Positions 9,161-21,925 are shown, counted from the stretch's first letter. The stretch: 64,000 bases of DNA from Trachythela sp. YZ-2020 (GCA_016169945.1 JADLSH010000164.1:1054001-1118000); one strand, 5' to 3'. The notes: generated by a model not told the origin, from the letters alone. A program made the numbers and translations.

Positions 9161-11760
9161 GTTCAAATGTAATTCAGATAGTTCCCGCCTTAAAATAAGA
9201 ATTTTTTATTCAAAATGTGCACCGAACTGTTCAACTAGTTCCTCGGTGGATTCATGTTTTGGTAGAATTGGAGTAGTTTTCTTCACATTCAGCATTTCAT
9301 CGACAAAGTAAAGTTAAACAGCTGTTTTTTATTACACCTCTGTACTTTGGTTGTATAATAGTCTACTTTGGCAGTTTCCAATAAACGAGCATACTCAACA
9401 CATTATACACTTAGTTTGAGTTAAAACAGCATCCAAGGGTTATTCGTTTTATGCTGTTAATGTTGACTGAGCAGTTTATTAGTTACATGGTGTTTTTCAA
9501 CTGTGGGCTTATAGTCAATTATGCTAAAGTCCATTTTTTCTAATTGAACAGGTGTTGCATAGTAACTTTGGTTTCAATTTACTTATAGAGCTGGTCAACC
9601 AAGAAAAATACTTGCCTGGATTCTCTTTAAATGTTACATTAGTTTCATGTGTGTCTGACATCTTAACTTAAGGGGGCTATTTGTTGTTTTTCAGAAACCA
9701 ATTGATTATTCTGAAATAATGTTGGTATACACTTAGTTTAATTTAAAATAGCATCCAAGGTGTATTCTTTTTATGTTGCTAATATTTAATGTTATTTATA
9801 CTAGTCCAAATATGAAAGAATATAAAGTTTGATTGTTATACATCAAGTCGTTCGTGTTCTATATGAAGTGTTGTGTTTTAACAATTAAGTCGTTTGTGTT
9901 TTATATCAAGTTCATTGTGTTTTACATCAAGTATTTCCTGTGTAATAATAATTCAAGTTTGGCATGTGTTTTATATCAAGAAGGGAGAGAATAGATTTTG
10001 ATCAGTTCATGGCACCAGGGGGATCAACATGTTGGCTGTACCGCCGGGGGAAGGAATTGTTGTCTGAGTATTTTCTCACGGGGGGGAATAGCTGGTATTC
10101 TAGTAAAGTGGTAGATATATTCCACTTCCAAAATAGTAATTTCCTTTCAAATCTCTTCAATCCAAAATTCCATTTTCTTCTAAACTTTCCTTTATACTTC
10201 TATAGATCGAAGCAATCCGATTTGAATCATAAATGAATTGTTTGGAAAAATTGTTTCCTGTTAACAAGAGCACATAATCTGGTCAACCATTGACATGAAA
10301 TACTTTGCATTTGACAAGTATAATTGCCTGGTGTTAGACAGAGTAAATTAGTAAGGTGCATTGAGGCACATTGCATTATAATGGTTAACCCAAATAATAT
10401 TGCAATATGAAATGTTTTGAAGTAACAATTTCCTGCAAGAGCACAGAATTTTTATACTGTTTGCAGTTTACATGTTGTTTGTTTCTCAAACCCCCTGCCT
10501 TGGGACAATTTGTCTTTTGTTGTGGCACAGTGATTTGGTAGAAAATTCCCTGTTGGGATATACAATATAATGAATTACTAATCTGTAAATATGGTATATT
10601 ATGCTTAATACAAATGTTAACCAGACACGATTATACCATTAACCGGCAAGTTTGGTTATTGCGCTTTTGTAGGTCTAAATTTTTAGTGAAAATTGTGTAT
10701 ATATACACAGAGGCAGTTGTAAAAAATGAAAATTTATGCCCTGCAATTCCAGTGCAATGCTGTCCATTACAGTTGCCAAAGGCTAACCACAAATTCATGT
10801 GAATTTACCAGGTAAATAGTGTTTCTGTTGCCAATGTGTGTTATTGGAGATTGCTATTTCGAGTGGGGTAAGTGCACTATGTGTGTGCATCGTGGGTTGT
10901 GCGTATTGGGCTGTGCGTTGTGCGGCTTAGGTCATGCTTCAATGTATAAAACATATATCAAATGTATTTAAAAGCTGAAACATAAATGCCTTTCAGTATA
11001 TAATATTAGTACTACTAGAAATACATTCATGCAGAATCCCCTCACCAATCGCCATTAGAACCAAACAATTATTCTCCCCGAACACCCCAAAAACTTATTG
11101 TAACATGAAGTACTAAATCGATTACTGTAACCATGGTAACACGCAAGCAAACACTGTAATACTGTATATTTCATTTTCTTTTCTGTACAAACTGGTAAAA
11201 TAGTGATAAGATTTTTACTTTTAAGTATAAAATTACCAATTGCCCAACTATATAAAGTAGGTATGTTATTTTGTACTCTTTTAGCTTTGATTTACTGTAA
11301 AATTAAATCTTAGACCTCTCACAAAACGTTTCGCAATTGCCATAAAACTTCAACTATGAACTTTTTGAGATAAAATATGTTATTTCTTATTCTATATAAC
11401 GCATTTGAATTAATACTAAAACAATGTTTAAGATTAGTCAATGTTGTTATTGACCACAGGATGAACTACACATTTTCAAAACCACAAACTCTAGTGCATG
11501 CCAATTGATGGCAAAACTGGAAAAGCAAGTATGCAAAATAAACACTTAGCCGTTTAAAATGCTTTAAAACTCGAAAGTCCTCTCCTTTCTCAGCCTTTCG
11601 ACTGATTTCTTTTCCTATTGACTTTAGTAAGTGAAAGCCCTCTAAAAAATTTTCATTTATCTTGTTTTGGAAACTTAATATTTGTCTGAATTAATATGTC
11701 CAGACTTGAAAAACGTTTTCATATCAATGCCAAAAATAAAATGCCAATATGGCAGTATAC
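9161..11760. other. long non-coding stretch with diverged short repeats
   Basis: I see no supported gene. Weak structure is present. A block around 9410-9470 (TTAGTTTGAGTTAAAACAGC...) returns diverged at 9730-9790. Between 9840 and 9970 a phrase like 'gtgttttatatcaagt' recurs about five times in degenerate form. One copy of the TTAACCC repeat family lies at 10281-10391. Confidence 0.5.
10281..10391 (-). repeat. MITE-like repeat, TTAACCC family, diverged copy
   Basis: The copy contains the family signature 'CCTGGTGTTAGACAGAGTAAA' in shortened form, between GGTCAACCATTGAC on the left and AATGGTTAACC on the right. These ends resemble the family's TTAACCCATTA / TAATGGGTTAA inverted termini seen at 43.5-47.2 kb. 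Ends are approximate. Confidence 0.45.
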
Positions 11761-11784
11761 ATATAAAAACAAAATCGTTGTCTT

Positions 11785-11835
11785 AGCCAATCATGATGTT
11801 GCTAGTTACCAGTTTTTAACTTGCGCATGCGCATA
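11785..11835. promoter_or_regulatory. promoter-like patch: CCAAT box and NRF-1-type palindrome
   Basis: CCAAT at about 11788 is followed 30 bp later by the perfect palindrome TGCGCATGCGCA (11822-11833), which contains the NRF-1 consensus GCGCATGCGC. The next 280 bp are richer in CpG than the surroundings. In animal genomes this combination marks promoters of broadly expressed genes. A candidate coding exon begins about 320 bp downstream on +. Confidence 0.35.
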
Positions 11836-12159
11836 ACTTACGAAAAGGTCCAGTCCTGTCCTGTCCATGACAAAAAAAAATGGTGGACGACTTTGCATTC
11901 CACAATGTTTTCGCATACCCGGGCGTAAATATATCCGAGCAGAATTAGTACCCTCGCACAACGCTTTGCGCCGACTTGGGACAATGCTGAAATTTTCACA
12001 AATCACATTGAAAAAAATGGCTAAAATAATCACAGATCAACCTCATTCCAATGTTCCGCCCACACTTCAGCGAGTCCTGGGTACGAGGTTGATCGCAGAT
12101 TCGCTTGCATAGACCCCATCCTCATTTGGTATGTATTTTTCCCGCCACAATGTCATATG

Positions 12160-13796
12160 ACCATAATCAAAAAGGAGATTGACACACATGTTGCTTTGAG
12201 GCTTGAGCTCACAGCGTGGAATGATGGTGTACTCTCAAGTAAGTTCATAACAACAGCGGATATCTTACTAATTAAATAACTATTTCCTTCTAATGAACAG
12301 GACGAAAATCCATTGTTATGTGAAGCTTTGGAGCACACCGAAGATGGACAAGACAAGGTTAATTATTTATGTATATTTATACAATAGCAAGTTGTTCCGT
12401 AGGCCGAATTGTCATCGTGAAAGATAATTTCAGTCCTACTTTTATATAGTTAATGAAAATGTAACACAGGAACACAGTGTCAGTTTAATACACAGCCAAG
12501 TGTCTATTGGCTACTGAAAGGTCATTATTTAGTCATACAGTATAAACAACTGCATCGATCAATGTTAAGCTGGTTAATGCCATCACATGCGGCCCAACTC
12601 ATTTGATATATGAATTTGTATGAATTTGTAACAGAAGTACACTATCAACTGTTGTATCTGTTTAGAATCATGTTTGTATTAAACTCTTGCTTTGCTGGCA
12701 CTATGATATTGTTAGTAGTGTATGATATATTTGTAAGAAAAATAAAGTTGTCCTACTTCATTAAATAGAAGTTCTTATAAAATTTCGAAATATTAGAAAG
12801 AAAAACAAAATGATCATACTGAAATATACTACAAAACTCGAAAAACAAAGCAATTATATCATATATAGTCATCACATGAGTACTGAACCCATTGGTGCAG
12901 GATTTGATAAATGCACATATTAATGCACACTACCCCCTCCAGTATGCACCCTTGTGGGCCGTGGCTCAAATGATTAACTAAGGATGCTTAATAGAGGATT
13001 TACAGTAAATGAATCTTTCAACTGCTCAAGTCTCTATCAATTGGAGAGTTTCATCTAATGCGCATGTCACCAACCAATGGCAATCATCACTGAAATTGTT
13101 CATAGAATGTACTCTCGGGACGCAATGATATATTCTGCATATTACCTTCTCTAGGAGGAACCTCTTGAATCGGATTCAGATAAATTATGGTCAACTGAAT
13201 TAGGGTAAAAATGCCTATAGTAACTTACATTTTACAATTTACTGACATTTATGCACCAGTCATTTGAAACCCCTGTCCCCCCCCCCCTCCACCTCGGGCA
13301 TACTGGGGGAATTCACTTTGTATGTGTGTGAAATTCAGTGAAGTCACAGTCACAGGGGCAAAAAGGCATGGTGAACTCCCCAGCCCTGCCGTCCCAGGAC
13401 ATTCAACTGAACTTGTTACGAAAAAAATTGGTGAAGCACTGCCAGGATTATACATAAAGTCGTAATGAAAAGACAAACGTTCTCTGATCAAATATTTAAT
13501 TAATTTGAGCTTTCGGTTGCCAGGATTAGGGTCAGTTTAATAACATCGGATTACTAGGTTATTGCCATTCCACAATATTTGTATGTATTTTAGGTTTTAT
13601 ATTTCATTTTCACTATCCTGTGGAAGGGTGCAGTCTGGCAGCGGAAAGCTCTAATTAAATTAATTATTTTTCATTATGAACGTTTTACATCAAATTTTCT
13701 ACAAAATCTCTTTACTGGTCTGTTAGAGAAGAAACATCCCAAAGAACATCATCTTGGATTCCCAACATTTGAGTTAAGACCAGAAGAGAAGGTAAT
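12160..13796 (+). other. candidate exons of an unrecognised gene
   Basis: Three short exon-like stretches lie on +. One begins with an ATG near 12160 (MTIIKKEIDTHVALRLEL) and ends at a GTAAGT donor near 12239. A second runs from 12301 (after CAG) to 12357 (DENPLLCEALEHTEDGQDK) before GT. A third, about 13731-13791, reads KKHPKEHHLGFPTFELRPEEK before GTAATA. Exons 2 and 3 join in frame; exons 1 and 2 do not with the obvious donor. No domain is recognised. They lie downstream of a promoter-like patch, so a small or decayed host gene is possible. Between them (12360-13725) I see nothing but a C-rich run near 13276-13290. Confidence 0.25.
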
Positions 13797-15379
13797 ATTT
13801 TTATTGTGAGTTGAAATATCACGTTGACTGTTGTCTCTTGTTATTAACTCAAATCTTTGGTTTTGCAAGATGTTGTTCTTCGGGAATTGTTTTGTCTTTT
13901 ATTTCTTGTCCTGTATAATGTCTACTGCTGCTTCTTCTTCTTCTTCTTGTGTTGCACCTGTTTGCAATCTGAAGAAAGGAGAAACAGACAAATGTTTGGT
14001 AAATATATATTAAATAAATATATATCTAATAATAATAATAAAAACTTGATTTATCCTGCAATAATGGATCAGCTGGTACAAGTACTAGCTGGTATAAACC
14101 CATGTGATGAATCACTCACCTGAACAAAACCATTTTCCAAGAGGAATGTTTCTTCATGTGAGGCCTACACATTCATAGTGAAACCACTTGTGCAGACAGC
14201 TATCGTTCCCATCACACCAAATCATCGTTTAATTGTTCTCTGCTCCACATGGGCAGTATGAAGGCACCTCTTCATTATCACCATCGTCACTGTCATTTAT
14301 AGCACTTTGTCTTGCTTCTGGTGTTAGAAAAATTAAAGCAGAAAAACATGCAGAACATGAAAACTTTCTTTTTTTCATTTTACACTGTTACAATGACTTT
14401 TGGAGCATAATCGAAAACAGTCTCAGTAAACATTTCTCTCCTTTCTTCTTAGCTTTAGTGGCTTTTGCTTTTTTCGCTCCTTTGCGCCTTTCTTTTACCA
14501 GCTGCAAGTGTTGAAAACCATACCTTCACTTCATCCGTCAGAAGTAGGGTTTTCTTAGCCAATTTTTGGACCACTTCATCTGGATCTTGATTATTGTTGT
14601 CTGCATCTTGAAAAGCCTTTTTCAGCACTACAGATGGAGGGGCCATGCAGTCTTTTGTTCCGTTCTCCTTGATGTATTGAAAGCACTGTTGTGGTGGTAG
14701 AAAATGACTAGCACAGAAGTCAGCACACTTAGTGCAACTTCCACCCCATGGTCTTGATTCATATGGAACCGGTAGGGGTAGCACTGAGATGGGAGGACTG
14801 TTCTCACACCAAACAATCTCACTTTGCAGCTTTCCCCTCTTGCAAACAGGGTGAACGCAGTCTTCCTTATAGCAAGGCACCAAAAGGAACACATACTTTT
14901 CTGCAACAGATTTGACCATGTGCTCGTTTCTCACCTCCCATATTTCACTAAAGTACTTGAACTGAGTGGGTTTTGTCTTCTGTAATTGTTTCTTAGCTTT
15001 GATTGAGCCATTTAGGAAGGTCAGCAGTTGTGGTCTGCATTCTTGAAGATAGGAAGAATGCTCATCACATGCTCCTCTAAGCAATCTGATCTGGGTATCA
15101 TCACATGATGCACCATCCACTCTGTTAATGTAGACATCACATGCAGAACTCAAATTGTCACGTAGTGTGGCCTCATTGAAGTTGTTCCCATTGAGTGTCG
15201 AAGGTATAAAAAGGTGGCTATGTGCCAAGGCGAGACAGCCATTCTGAAGCTCGACACCGCTACCACCACTGACGAGTAGTCACAATTGAGCATGTCTTAC
15301 CATTTATAACATGCCCAGAGGAGGAATCGTCAGTATACCACAATGCATTGCGTCTCATTAATATTCAGTTTTATTCACA

Positions 15380-16140
15380 TTCGAAAATTTCCGATGATGT
15401 GTGGTGAAAAATTACGGTAAATCCTTGAATTTTCTCTCAGAAAATCTGGTATTTTTGAAGGTATGTTTTTATATTTGTTTTATTTGTGCATCTTATTTCA
15501 CGATTTTTTACTTAGGTACTTTATGCATCACGTTTTAGCTATGCAATCACGCATTGTATTTACCCTTGTTTCGGGTCAGTGGACACGCCACAAAAGTGGC
15601 TTTCATATATGCAGGAGATAATTATATTTATCAATTTCAAAAGTAGAAAAAAGTCACAGAATCGAATTCAGGAAGAGTTATTCTTTCTATTGGTCCATTA
15701 AAACACGAATAATCTCCTAAAACCGACGAGTAATCGCGGTTTGAAAATTGGGTATCTTTGCTATATTCTAAAATATTTTTGATTTATATTGCGATTTTTC
15801 GCTCCCAAAACTTTGAATTTTTGAATCTATTTTTTATACCTGTTTTATATGTGAATGTATTTCAACGAATTTTGACTTGTTTAGTTGATGTATCACGCTT
15901 TAGGTATCCCAATCACGCATTATATTTACCATTGTGTTGGGTCAGTACGCAAGCCTCGAAAATGGCATGTAAACATGTAGGAGATTAAATGGGTAATTCA
16001 AAAGAAAACTCAATGAAAATCATATCACTGAAATCAGGGAAAGTTTTTCTTTTTACTAATACCAAACACCCCAAATTAACTCCTGAAATAAGCGAGATAT
16101 TGCTGTTGGAATATCGGGTGTTTTTGGCTATGTTCTGTCG
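15380..16140 (+). repeat. diverged tandem duplication inside the 3.3-kb element
   Basis: Two units of roughly 350-400 bp align end to end. Each contains 'atcacgcattRtatttacc', 'gggtcagt', a 'ggcatgtaaacatgtaggagat'-like end and a 'gagtaatcgcggtttgaaa'-like link. Subterminal repeats of this kind are common in non-autonomous DNA transposons and may hold transposase-binding sites. Confidence 0.5.
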
Positions 16141-17371
16141 GTAATGGCGCCATGTGGCGGGAAGATACCACAGGCATTTTAAAATGGGCTTCAAGTCAGA
16201 AGGCTAAAGGCTTTGGATGGTCTTTTATTCCATGTTCATATAGCGCCACAAAAATAAACAACAAATTTGTAAGATTAACTCCACTGTCTTATTAGATATT
16301 ACTTTGTATATACATTTCCAAAATGACCATAAATTTCAGATTAAGCACTTACATTATTAATGGTTCAGAGTAGGTGTAATAATCATTCATGATTGATCTT
16401 TAATAACTGAGCAAGTTTCAGTGTTTTCTTCGCATTGGGAAATATGGCCAGGCAGGCCAGACCTTCCTCGAACTGCTTTTCTGAGTCAAGAAAAGTGAGA
16501 TTTCAGCTGTGTTTGGTTCCAAGTAAAAATACAGTGACATGCAGTGAATTTATTTCTCCATGTTCTAACTTTTATATTACATATTCTAGGGAAAGTGTCA
16601 ATGGGAATGACATGTTATGGTCAAGTTCATGGACTGAGTCTCATTTGCTGCACCACCTTTGGATTATTATGATACTATTAACTTACTATGTAGTATACAA
16701 AATAGAGCCATTTCATAACAATCCTTAACTTTTTGTATAAATAGCATTGAACCCAATTTTAATAGGAAATAATATAGGAATATTTACATCGAGATAGAGA
16801 TATGGCTGACCCAGGTTCACAAACTTGCCTGCTTTATTACTTGCCTGCTTTATGCACCTATTACAATCTTCAGTGTTGCAACAAGTCCAGTCATTGACTC
16901 AGAGTGCCATGCTCAATTGAAGCAATTGATTTGAGTTTAATTTAAGTAGAGTTGTTGACTCCCTTATTCAAACACCTTGAGTTGACTAAATACAACAATG
17001 ATAATTTGTAAATAACTCTTTCAAGTTAGTGCAAATCTCAGGCAAATAGATCTAGAAATCTTTTGAGAAAATGAGATCTCACATAAATACCACAATTTTT
17101 GAACAAGATTATTCTTGGCTGGCAAAGCTAGTGAGATTGGCATGCAAAGGTATCATCAATCCAATTATGATTTTCGGGAACATTTTGAAACCTGTATTTT
17201 AGTTGGCATATTTATAATTTGAATAAGGTAGTACTTTCAGAATTATATATTTGCTTCTATGATGTAATTTTTAGATTTCAATTGCACCATTTTGTACTTT
17301 GATTATTTCTCTTTTGATAATAGATAAATAATTAAATAGTAACCTGTTATTATTGTATGTATATAATATAT

Positions 17372-17525
17372 AGGTGCATTCATTAAGTGTGATAGTGCAG
17401 CATATGGTGGCCAAGTCTAAAAGGAAAGACCATTAGCCAAGACATTATTTTCCGCTCTCAAAAGGGTGAATACATTTTGAAGTTGACCACCATATGTAAC
17501 ACAATATAAGACACTTAATAGCTAT
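17372..17525. repeat. small inverted-repeat MITE nested in the 3.3-kb element
   Basis: CATTAAGTGT...CATATGGTGG on the left returns inverted as CCACCATATG...ACACTTAAT on the right, enclosing about 80 bp. This makes a foldback of about 150 bp with no coding capacity. Confidence 0.55.
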
Positions 17526-20079
17526 ATTGGATTGTAGTTTAAGGTTTAATTTTTTGTTCTATTCAAGTGAGATTTCATCTCCTGAGATGGAATTCCTTAT
17601 CAGCTTTTCAAGTTGTTAAAATAGAGGTTTATTTTGGCTGGGGATGAGTTTGTCAAGTTAAGTAACCAAAGATGTTGATTAATCTGCATAAGAGTAATGA
17701 CAGTAAACCAATTTCTCCAAGCATCGCATCGAAGGTGGTGGTGTGCCAGTCAAAGGTTTTGTAAGCAGGACAGCAATGGATGAACTTTAAGCATGTAGTT
17801 ACAATATTGATATTACAGTAGCCAGTATGTCAGATTGCCATTAGGAACACATTTCTACGATATTTCTTTCTAAAAGTAAAAACAATTCTATAATTAGCAT
17901 ACTTGGTAGAATACATTTATCTATGTAACAACCTGAATATCACTCTCAATTTTGAAATACAATAATACAATTGAATAGTGTAGTAGTTTAGTACAGTTGT
18001 TGGCATATAAAGTAATATTTTATCTGTGACTTTATTATATTCCTTATTCCCTTATTTACTGACATTTCACCAGTCCAAACACAGAAGATATCGTTTGTCT
18101 GATGATTGTAAAAGCAATTAGAAATTGCTGAAACAGAACATGACATACACCAACATATTCATACAACAATGTCAAATTATGTACTAAAATGTTTTATATG
18201 ACAAATAATTATTAATTGCAATTGAAAATAGAATCCAATATTACCAGTAAACATTTAACTGCCTTACCTTGATATACACGAAATGTGTTTAATATCATAT
18301 TTTCTGGACTTTTACGTAAGGCAAAAATGCATTTTATACGAAACCCCGAATGAATCAGGACTCTTCGAAAGCTTGAAGCCTTGAACCATTTAAATTCTAC
18401 GCAAAATGGCTTGGAATTACCACTAAACGTCGTTTCACAGTGGACATGAACAATAAGAAGTCAATATGGTCCTAAAATCAAAGTTTTCTTGTGACAAAAG
18501 TTGGAAATTTCACCATAATACGACTGCTGTTCGCTTCTGTGTTTATGTTTGCACTGCGACGGCCAAACGAAAAATGAGCGAGCGAGCTCCGGGGAATTGA
18601 TAATATGTACTAAAACCGCAATGCATCACGGTATACTGACGATACCTCCTCTGTAACATGCCTTTCTGTCCATAGAAACTGAGCCTCGAGTCCTGCTGGA
18701 TTTTCATCATTGGCCCTGTCGACACAAATGCAATCAAAGTATTTATCTTTCAGATCTCTCAAAACTCGGCTTTGTTTTCTAACATTCTCAAGTCTGCAGC
18801 ATGTTGTGCTGGATTTTTTGGAAAACTATACTGTTCTTTGACGACTCCTATACAGGCTTGAGGTGTGGTGTTAGATTCCATGACATGATATGAAGTTGTT
18901 TGAAGGATGGAACTATATTTGTTCACATAATCAACCCTCGTTGTCATTTCAGCCTCTTCACACAACACTCCCCGACCCTTGTGAGTGTATGTTGTATCCA
19001 ATCTGAAGCCAGCTTGGTCGTCTCTGTTGAGCAAACCATTTTTACGTCCATCTGATATGTTCCCGAAGCAAAAGTGAAATATGGTCATAACTAGGTGGGG
19101 TGAAGACTTGTGATGGGACAACTTCTTTGTTGGGACCAGTATCTGGATCTAATTGTAGGCCAGTATCCTCAGCTGTCGTCTCTTCGGTACGCCTGTAGAT
19201 AGTTAAGGCATCGAAAGGCTTTCCATCCAAATGCCCTTTGCTGATGTCTCCATTGTTTGTGTCAAATTCTTCACTGTGGCTAGTCCACTCGCATGAGCTT
19301 GAGACTTCAAGATCAACCTGTTTCTCCAAAAAACCTGTTTCTCAACAGCCGCCATATCTAAGACTTCATTTCTAATCTCGCATGCTTTTTGCAAGGCTCC
19401 CTCAACTTCAGATTTTAGTCGATTGTAGCTTGAGATCCCATAAATGCCAGACGCCTCCTTGGCAGAAACATTCCTTGATGCACAAGCTGCATATTTTATT
19501 AATTTCCTGTCCGATTCCGAAGATGCTAATTGGCAAATAGTATTGAGGATCTCCTTGTTTAAACCCAGGGATACATTGTCAGAAGGAATAATCTTATGAA
19601 ACAAAGACACAAATGTTATATAGTCCACGCCAGCTTGCTGTTCAATCATAACCAATCTCTGTGAACCTTTCCTTGTGCTGAGATTTCAAACACAACAACA
19701 GGTAACTGCATAAATCGTCTTTTAGCATTATAACTTTTGTACTTCAGAGAAGGATAGTACTTACGAAATGTCGCAGCAACATCAACTGCACCAGCAGCAA
19801 TTATGCCTTTGGCTACCAGTATTAGCAGGTCACACTCAAGGCAACCAACATCGTGATTCTGTGAACAATATGCAGCTCTTGCTTTAAAAAACTGTAGCAA
19901 TGTTATACCACCGAAATAAGACTGGTAAATCCCTTCACCCTTACAGCAACTATAAATGTCACATGAAGCTTCCTTCTTCAAAGTTAGGTAGACCTGAAGT
20001 TCTGGACAATGTAGTGACTGCCCAGACTCTCGCTTAAAGAGACTCAGAATACTTGGCAACTGTTCATGCTCGGCCAGGG

Positions 20080-20352
20080 AGGTTGATGGCTCTGGTTGCT
20101 TGGCTTCATCCTGGTATGGTTCCGATTGCTTGGCTTCATCCTTGTATGGTTCCGGTTGCTTGGGTTCATCCTGGGATGTTTCTGGTTGCTTGGCTTCATC
20201 CTGGTATGGTTCCGATTGCTTGGCTTCACCCTGGTATGGTTCCGGTTGCTTGGGTTCATCCTGGGATGTTTCTGGTTGCTTGGGTTCTTCTTGGAATGGT
20301 TCCAATTGGATGGGTTCATCCTCAAATGGTCCCATTTGCATGGGTTCATCAT
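20080..20352 (-). repeat. 30-bp coding minisatellite, about nine units
   Basis: A 30-bp unit repeats without gaps. On the minus strand it encodes a decapeptide of the type DEAKQPEPYQ, with variants such as DEPKQPETSQ. The unit length keeps the frame of the surrounding gene. Adjacent blocks of two or three units are near identical, so the array grew by unequal exchange or slippage. Confidence 0.85.
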
Positions 20353-20890
20353 AGATGTGCAGATCAGCAGAATTCACCTCTTGTGCTAACTGTACAGTAT
20401 TGGCAGTACTCTGGTTGCGCTGTTCTCTTCCACTTCCAGTGCGATTCAGTAAGGTTTCCAACCTGCCTTTACTGCATGAGCTTGCCTGCTGCTTGCAGTT
20501 GTGCTTGACACTTTCCTTTTTGTTGCAGAAGTTGCAATTCTTCTTGCAGACGTCATCTTTTTTGCCTAAGAGGACCCATCTCTTGGGTTATACAAAGGGC
20601 TCGTTCATCAGCATTGATATTCCTTGCCTTTTCTCTTGATTTTTCCAAGTTAAAGACTTCCTTCTTAACTTCCTCAAGATCTTCACTAATCTGTTTCATT
20701 TGTCGAGATCATATGTCAGGCCTCATCTTGACCATATTTTCAGGCAGTGGTGCAATGGTTGATGAGCGGATCTTTTCTTTCTGTAAATATAGCCATCCTT
20801 GTCCACTTTTTGTTTTGCTAGTTCAAGAAGTACACCCTTACTGGCTACCAAAGTAGGATTTTCAAGAGCGACTTCGAAAGCTGCTTCATT

Positions 20891-21690
20891 AAGCCTGCGG
20901 TATACACAGCGTTAATAAACAGTGAAAGCAATACAGCAGAGGGCAACATGTTGCAGTTAACTAATACAGACAAATGTTTACTAATTCATTCACCCTCATA
21001 GTACCTCTTGGATTTTATTCCAGCTAGTGCCAGGCACCTGAGGGTTGAAAGTTTAATAATATTTTGCGAGGACAATAAAATAGGACAATCGAACATTAAA
21101 AATATGTTTAATAATTTAGTCATTTTGTTTCCGAATGTGTAAGCTACATCATGTATGATATAAACTAAGCTTAAATACTCATCAAATATTTCTGAGCTCC
21201 TAAGGGTGTCTGGGGCTCAAACTTATTTTCTGATTGTTTCCGCTTGACAAACATCACCAAACATCACTTAGTTAAATATTAATGCAAGCTTGTACATGCA
21301 CCACATGTACATCACTTACAATATCCATTCAACTATGATATAAACATTGATCAGAATGACAAACTTAGTAATATTTACTTACTGTCACTGGAGGTCCCAA
21401 TTTTAGGCTTCCATCACCACCAGTACTTATTGTAAGCTGCTGTGTCGAGCAGGCTTGACATAATAGAGAGAGAATTGAAATTATGTTACTCAGCAAAAAT
21501 GGCAATAGCTCCCAATTCCTACCTGAGACAGCCTTTATTCTGGCTAATGTCAGACAATTTTATTGAACAGTAGAGAGGAGCTGGGCCAGTCACACCAGTA
21601 ATGGTTTAATACATTGTTCTACACATGAATAGTGAATTGAACACAGTACTGCTTTCACAAGCGAGCAATGTTTCGTCATAATCGATTTCT
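20891..21690. other. no recognisable gene
   Basis: Expected to hold the 5' part of the minus-strand PHD-type gene. I see no exon I can defend and no inverted repeat matching the region left of 14115. Confidence 0.4.
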
Positions 21691-21925
21691 GTGCCATCTT
21701 CAAGAAAATATGGTCACATTTTCTTGTTGCATTCCAAGCTTAACTTTTCCTGAGAAGAAAGGAATATATATACCAAAAGTAGAGTGCTGTGTAGGCAGTG
21801 TTTGCGAAATACAACAAATCGAAAAGGTGGTAAACTGCCAAGAATTTTGAAAACGTTTCAAGCAGAGCCCTTCATCACTTATTTGAATCTGATGAATTAA
21901 TGTACCCATGTTCCATGACATATTA
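21690..21925 (-). mobile_element. Penelope-type pseudo-LTR relic
   Basis: On minus, TGATGAAGGGCTCTGCTTGAAACG resembles the hammerhead-containing part of Penelope-like pseudo-LTRs: a TGATGA core, AAG/CTT helix II and GAAACG. The flanking bases do not form helix I and the core lacks its first C, so it is at best a dead copy. No protein domain is attached. Between 21926 and 22540 I see nothing. Confidence 0.35.

Larger units (their letters stand above)
15316..18653. mobile_element. 3.3-kb non-autonomous TIR element, 9-bp target duplication
   Basis: Both termini begin CAGAGGAGG(A/T)ATCGTCAG, followed by TATACC and, after a variable triplet, ATGCATTGCG: a TIR of about 37 bp. Flanking copies of TAACATGCC lie at 15307-15315 and 18654-18662. 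The element interrupts the PHD-type gene between the motif TERHV and its continuation. No transposase is recognisable inside; its ORFs are short and unsupported. A 9-bp duplication points to the Mutator-like (MULE) group, but without an encoded enzyme this is inference. The interior from 16200 to 18540 holds only AT-rich sequence, one nested MITE and no gene. Confidence 0.75.
14115..20890 (-). pseudogene. decayed gene of an unrecognised transposase-like family with PHD finger
   Basis: Read on minus from 20890. An N-terminal block has the motif NEAAFEVALENPTLVASKG, VDKDGYIYRKKRS and a coiled coil (20700-20480), with frame breaks. An acidic repeat region follows (20461-20044), then a Cys-containing block (CLECDLLILVAKG) and RLVMIEQQAGVDYITFV to 19200. 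A large central part is missing near 19060. The next block has RDDQAGFRLDT and TRVDYVNKYSS (19050-18760), then CICVDRANDENPAGLEAQF. After a 3.3-kb insertion it resumes with VELQNGCLALAHSHLFIPS (15260-15200), Cys-rich pairs (CVHPVC; CTKCADFCASH) and a helix plus basic tail (14520-14455, one-base shift in a T run). A PHD finger closes it at 14250-14115 (CPCG, MIWCDG, HKWFHYECVGL), with an internal stop. The order D(DQAGFRLD), D(CICVD), E(VELQNG) suggests a DDE-type nuclease; that is inference. Confidence 0.55.

Noticed and set aside
9964..10236. 90-codon + ORF
   Set aside because: No homology-like motif, start inside degenerate repeats, no exon signals.
16435..16728. 97-codon ORF inside the 3.3-kb element
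   Set aside because: Ordinary-length chance ORF with no recognisable motif or splice context.
20053..20508. ORFs of 80-150 codons on + across the minisatellite
   Set aside because: They are antisense frames of a 30-bp repeat whose unit length keeps every frame open; the minus frame fits the surrounding gene.
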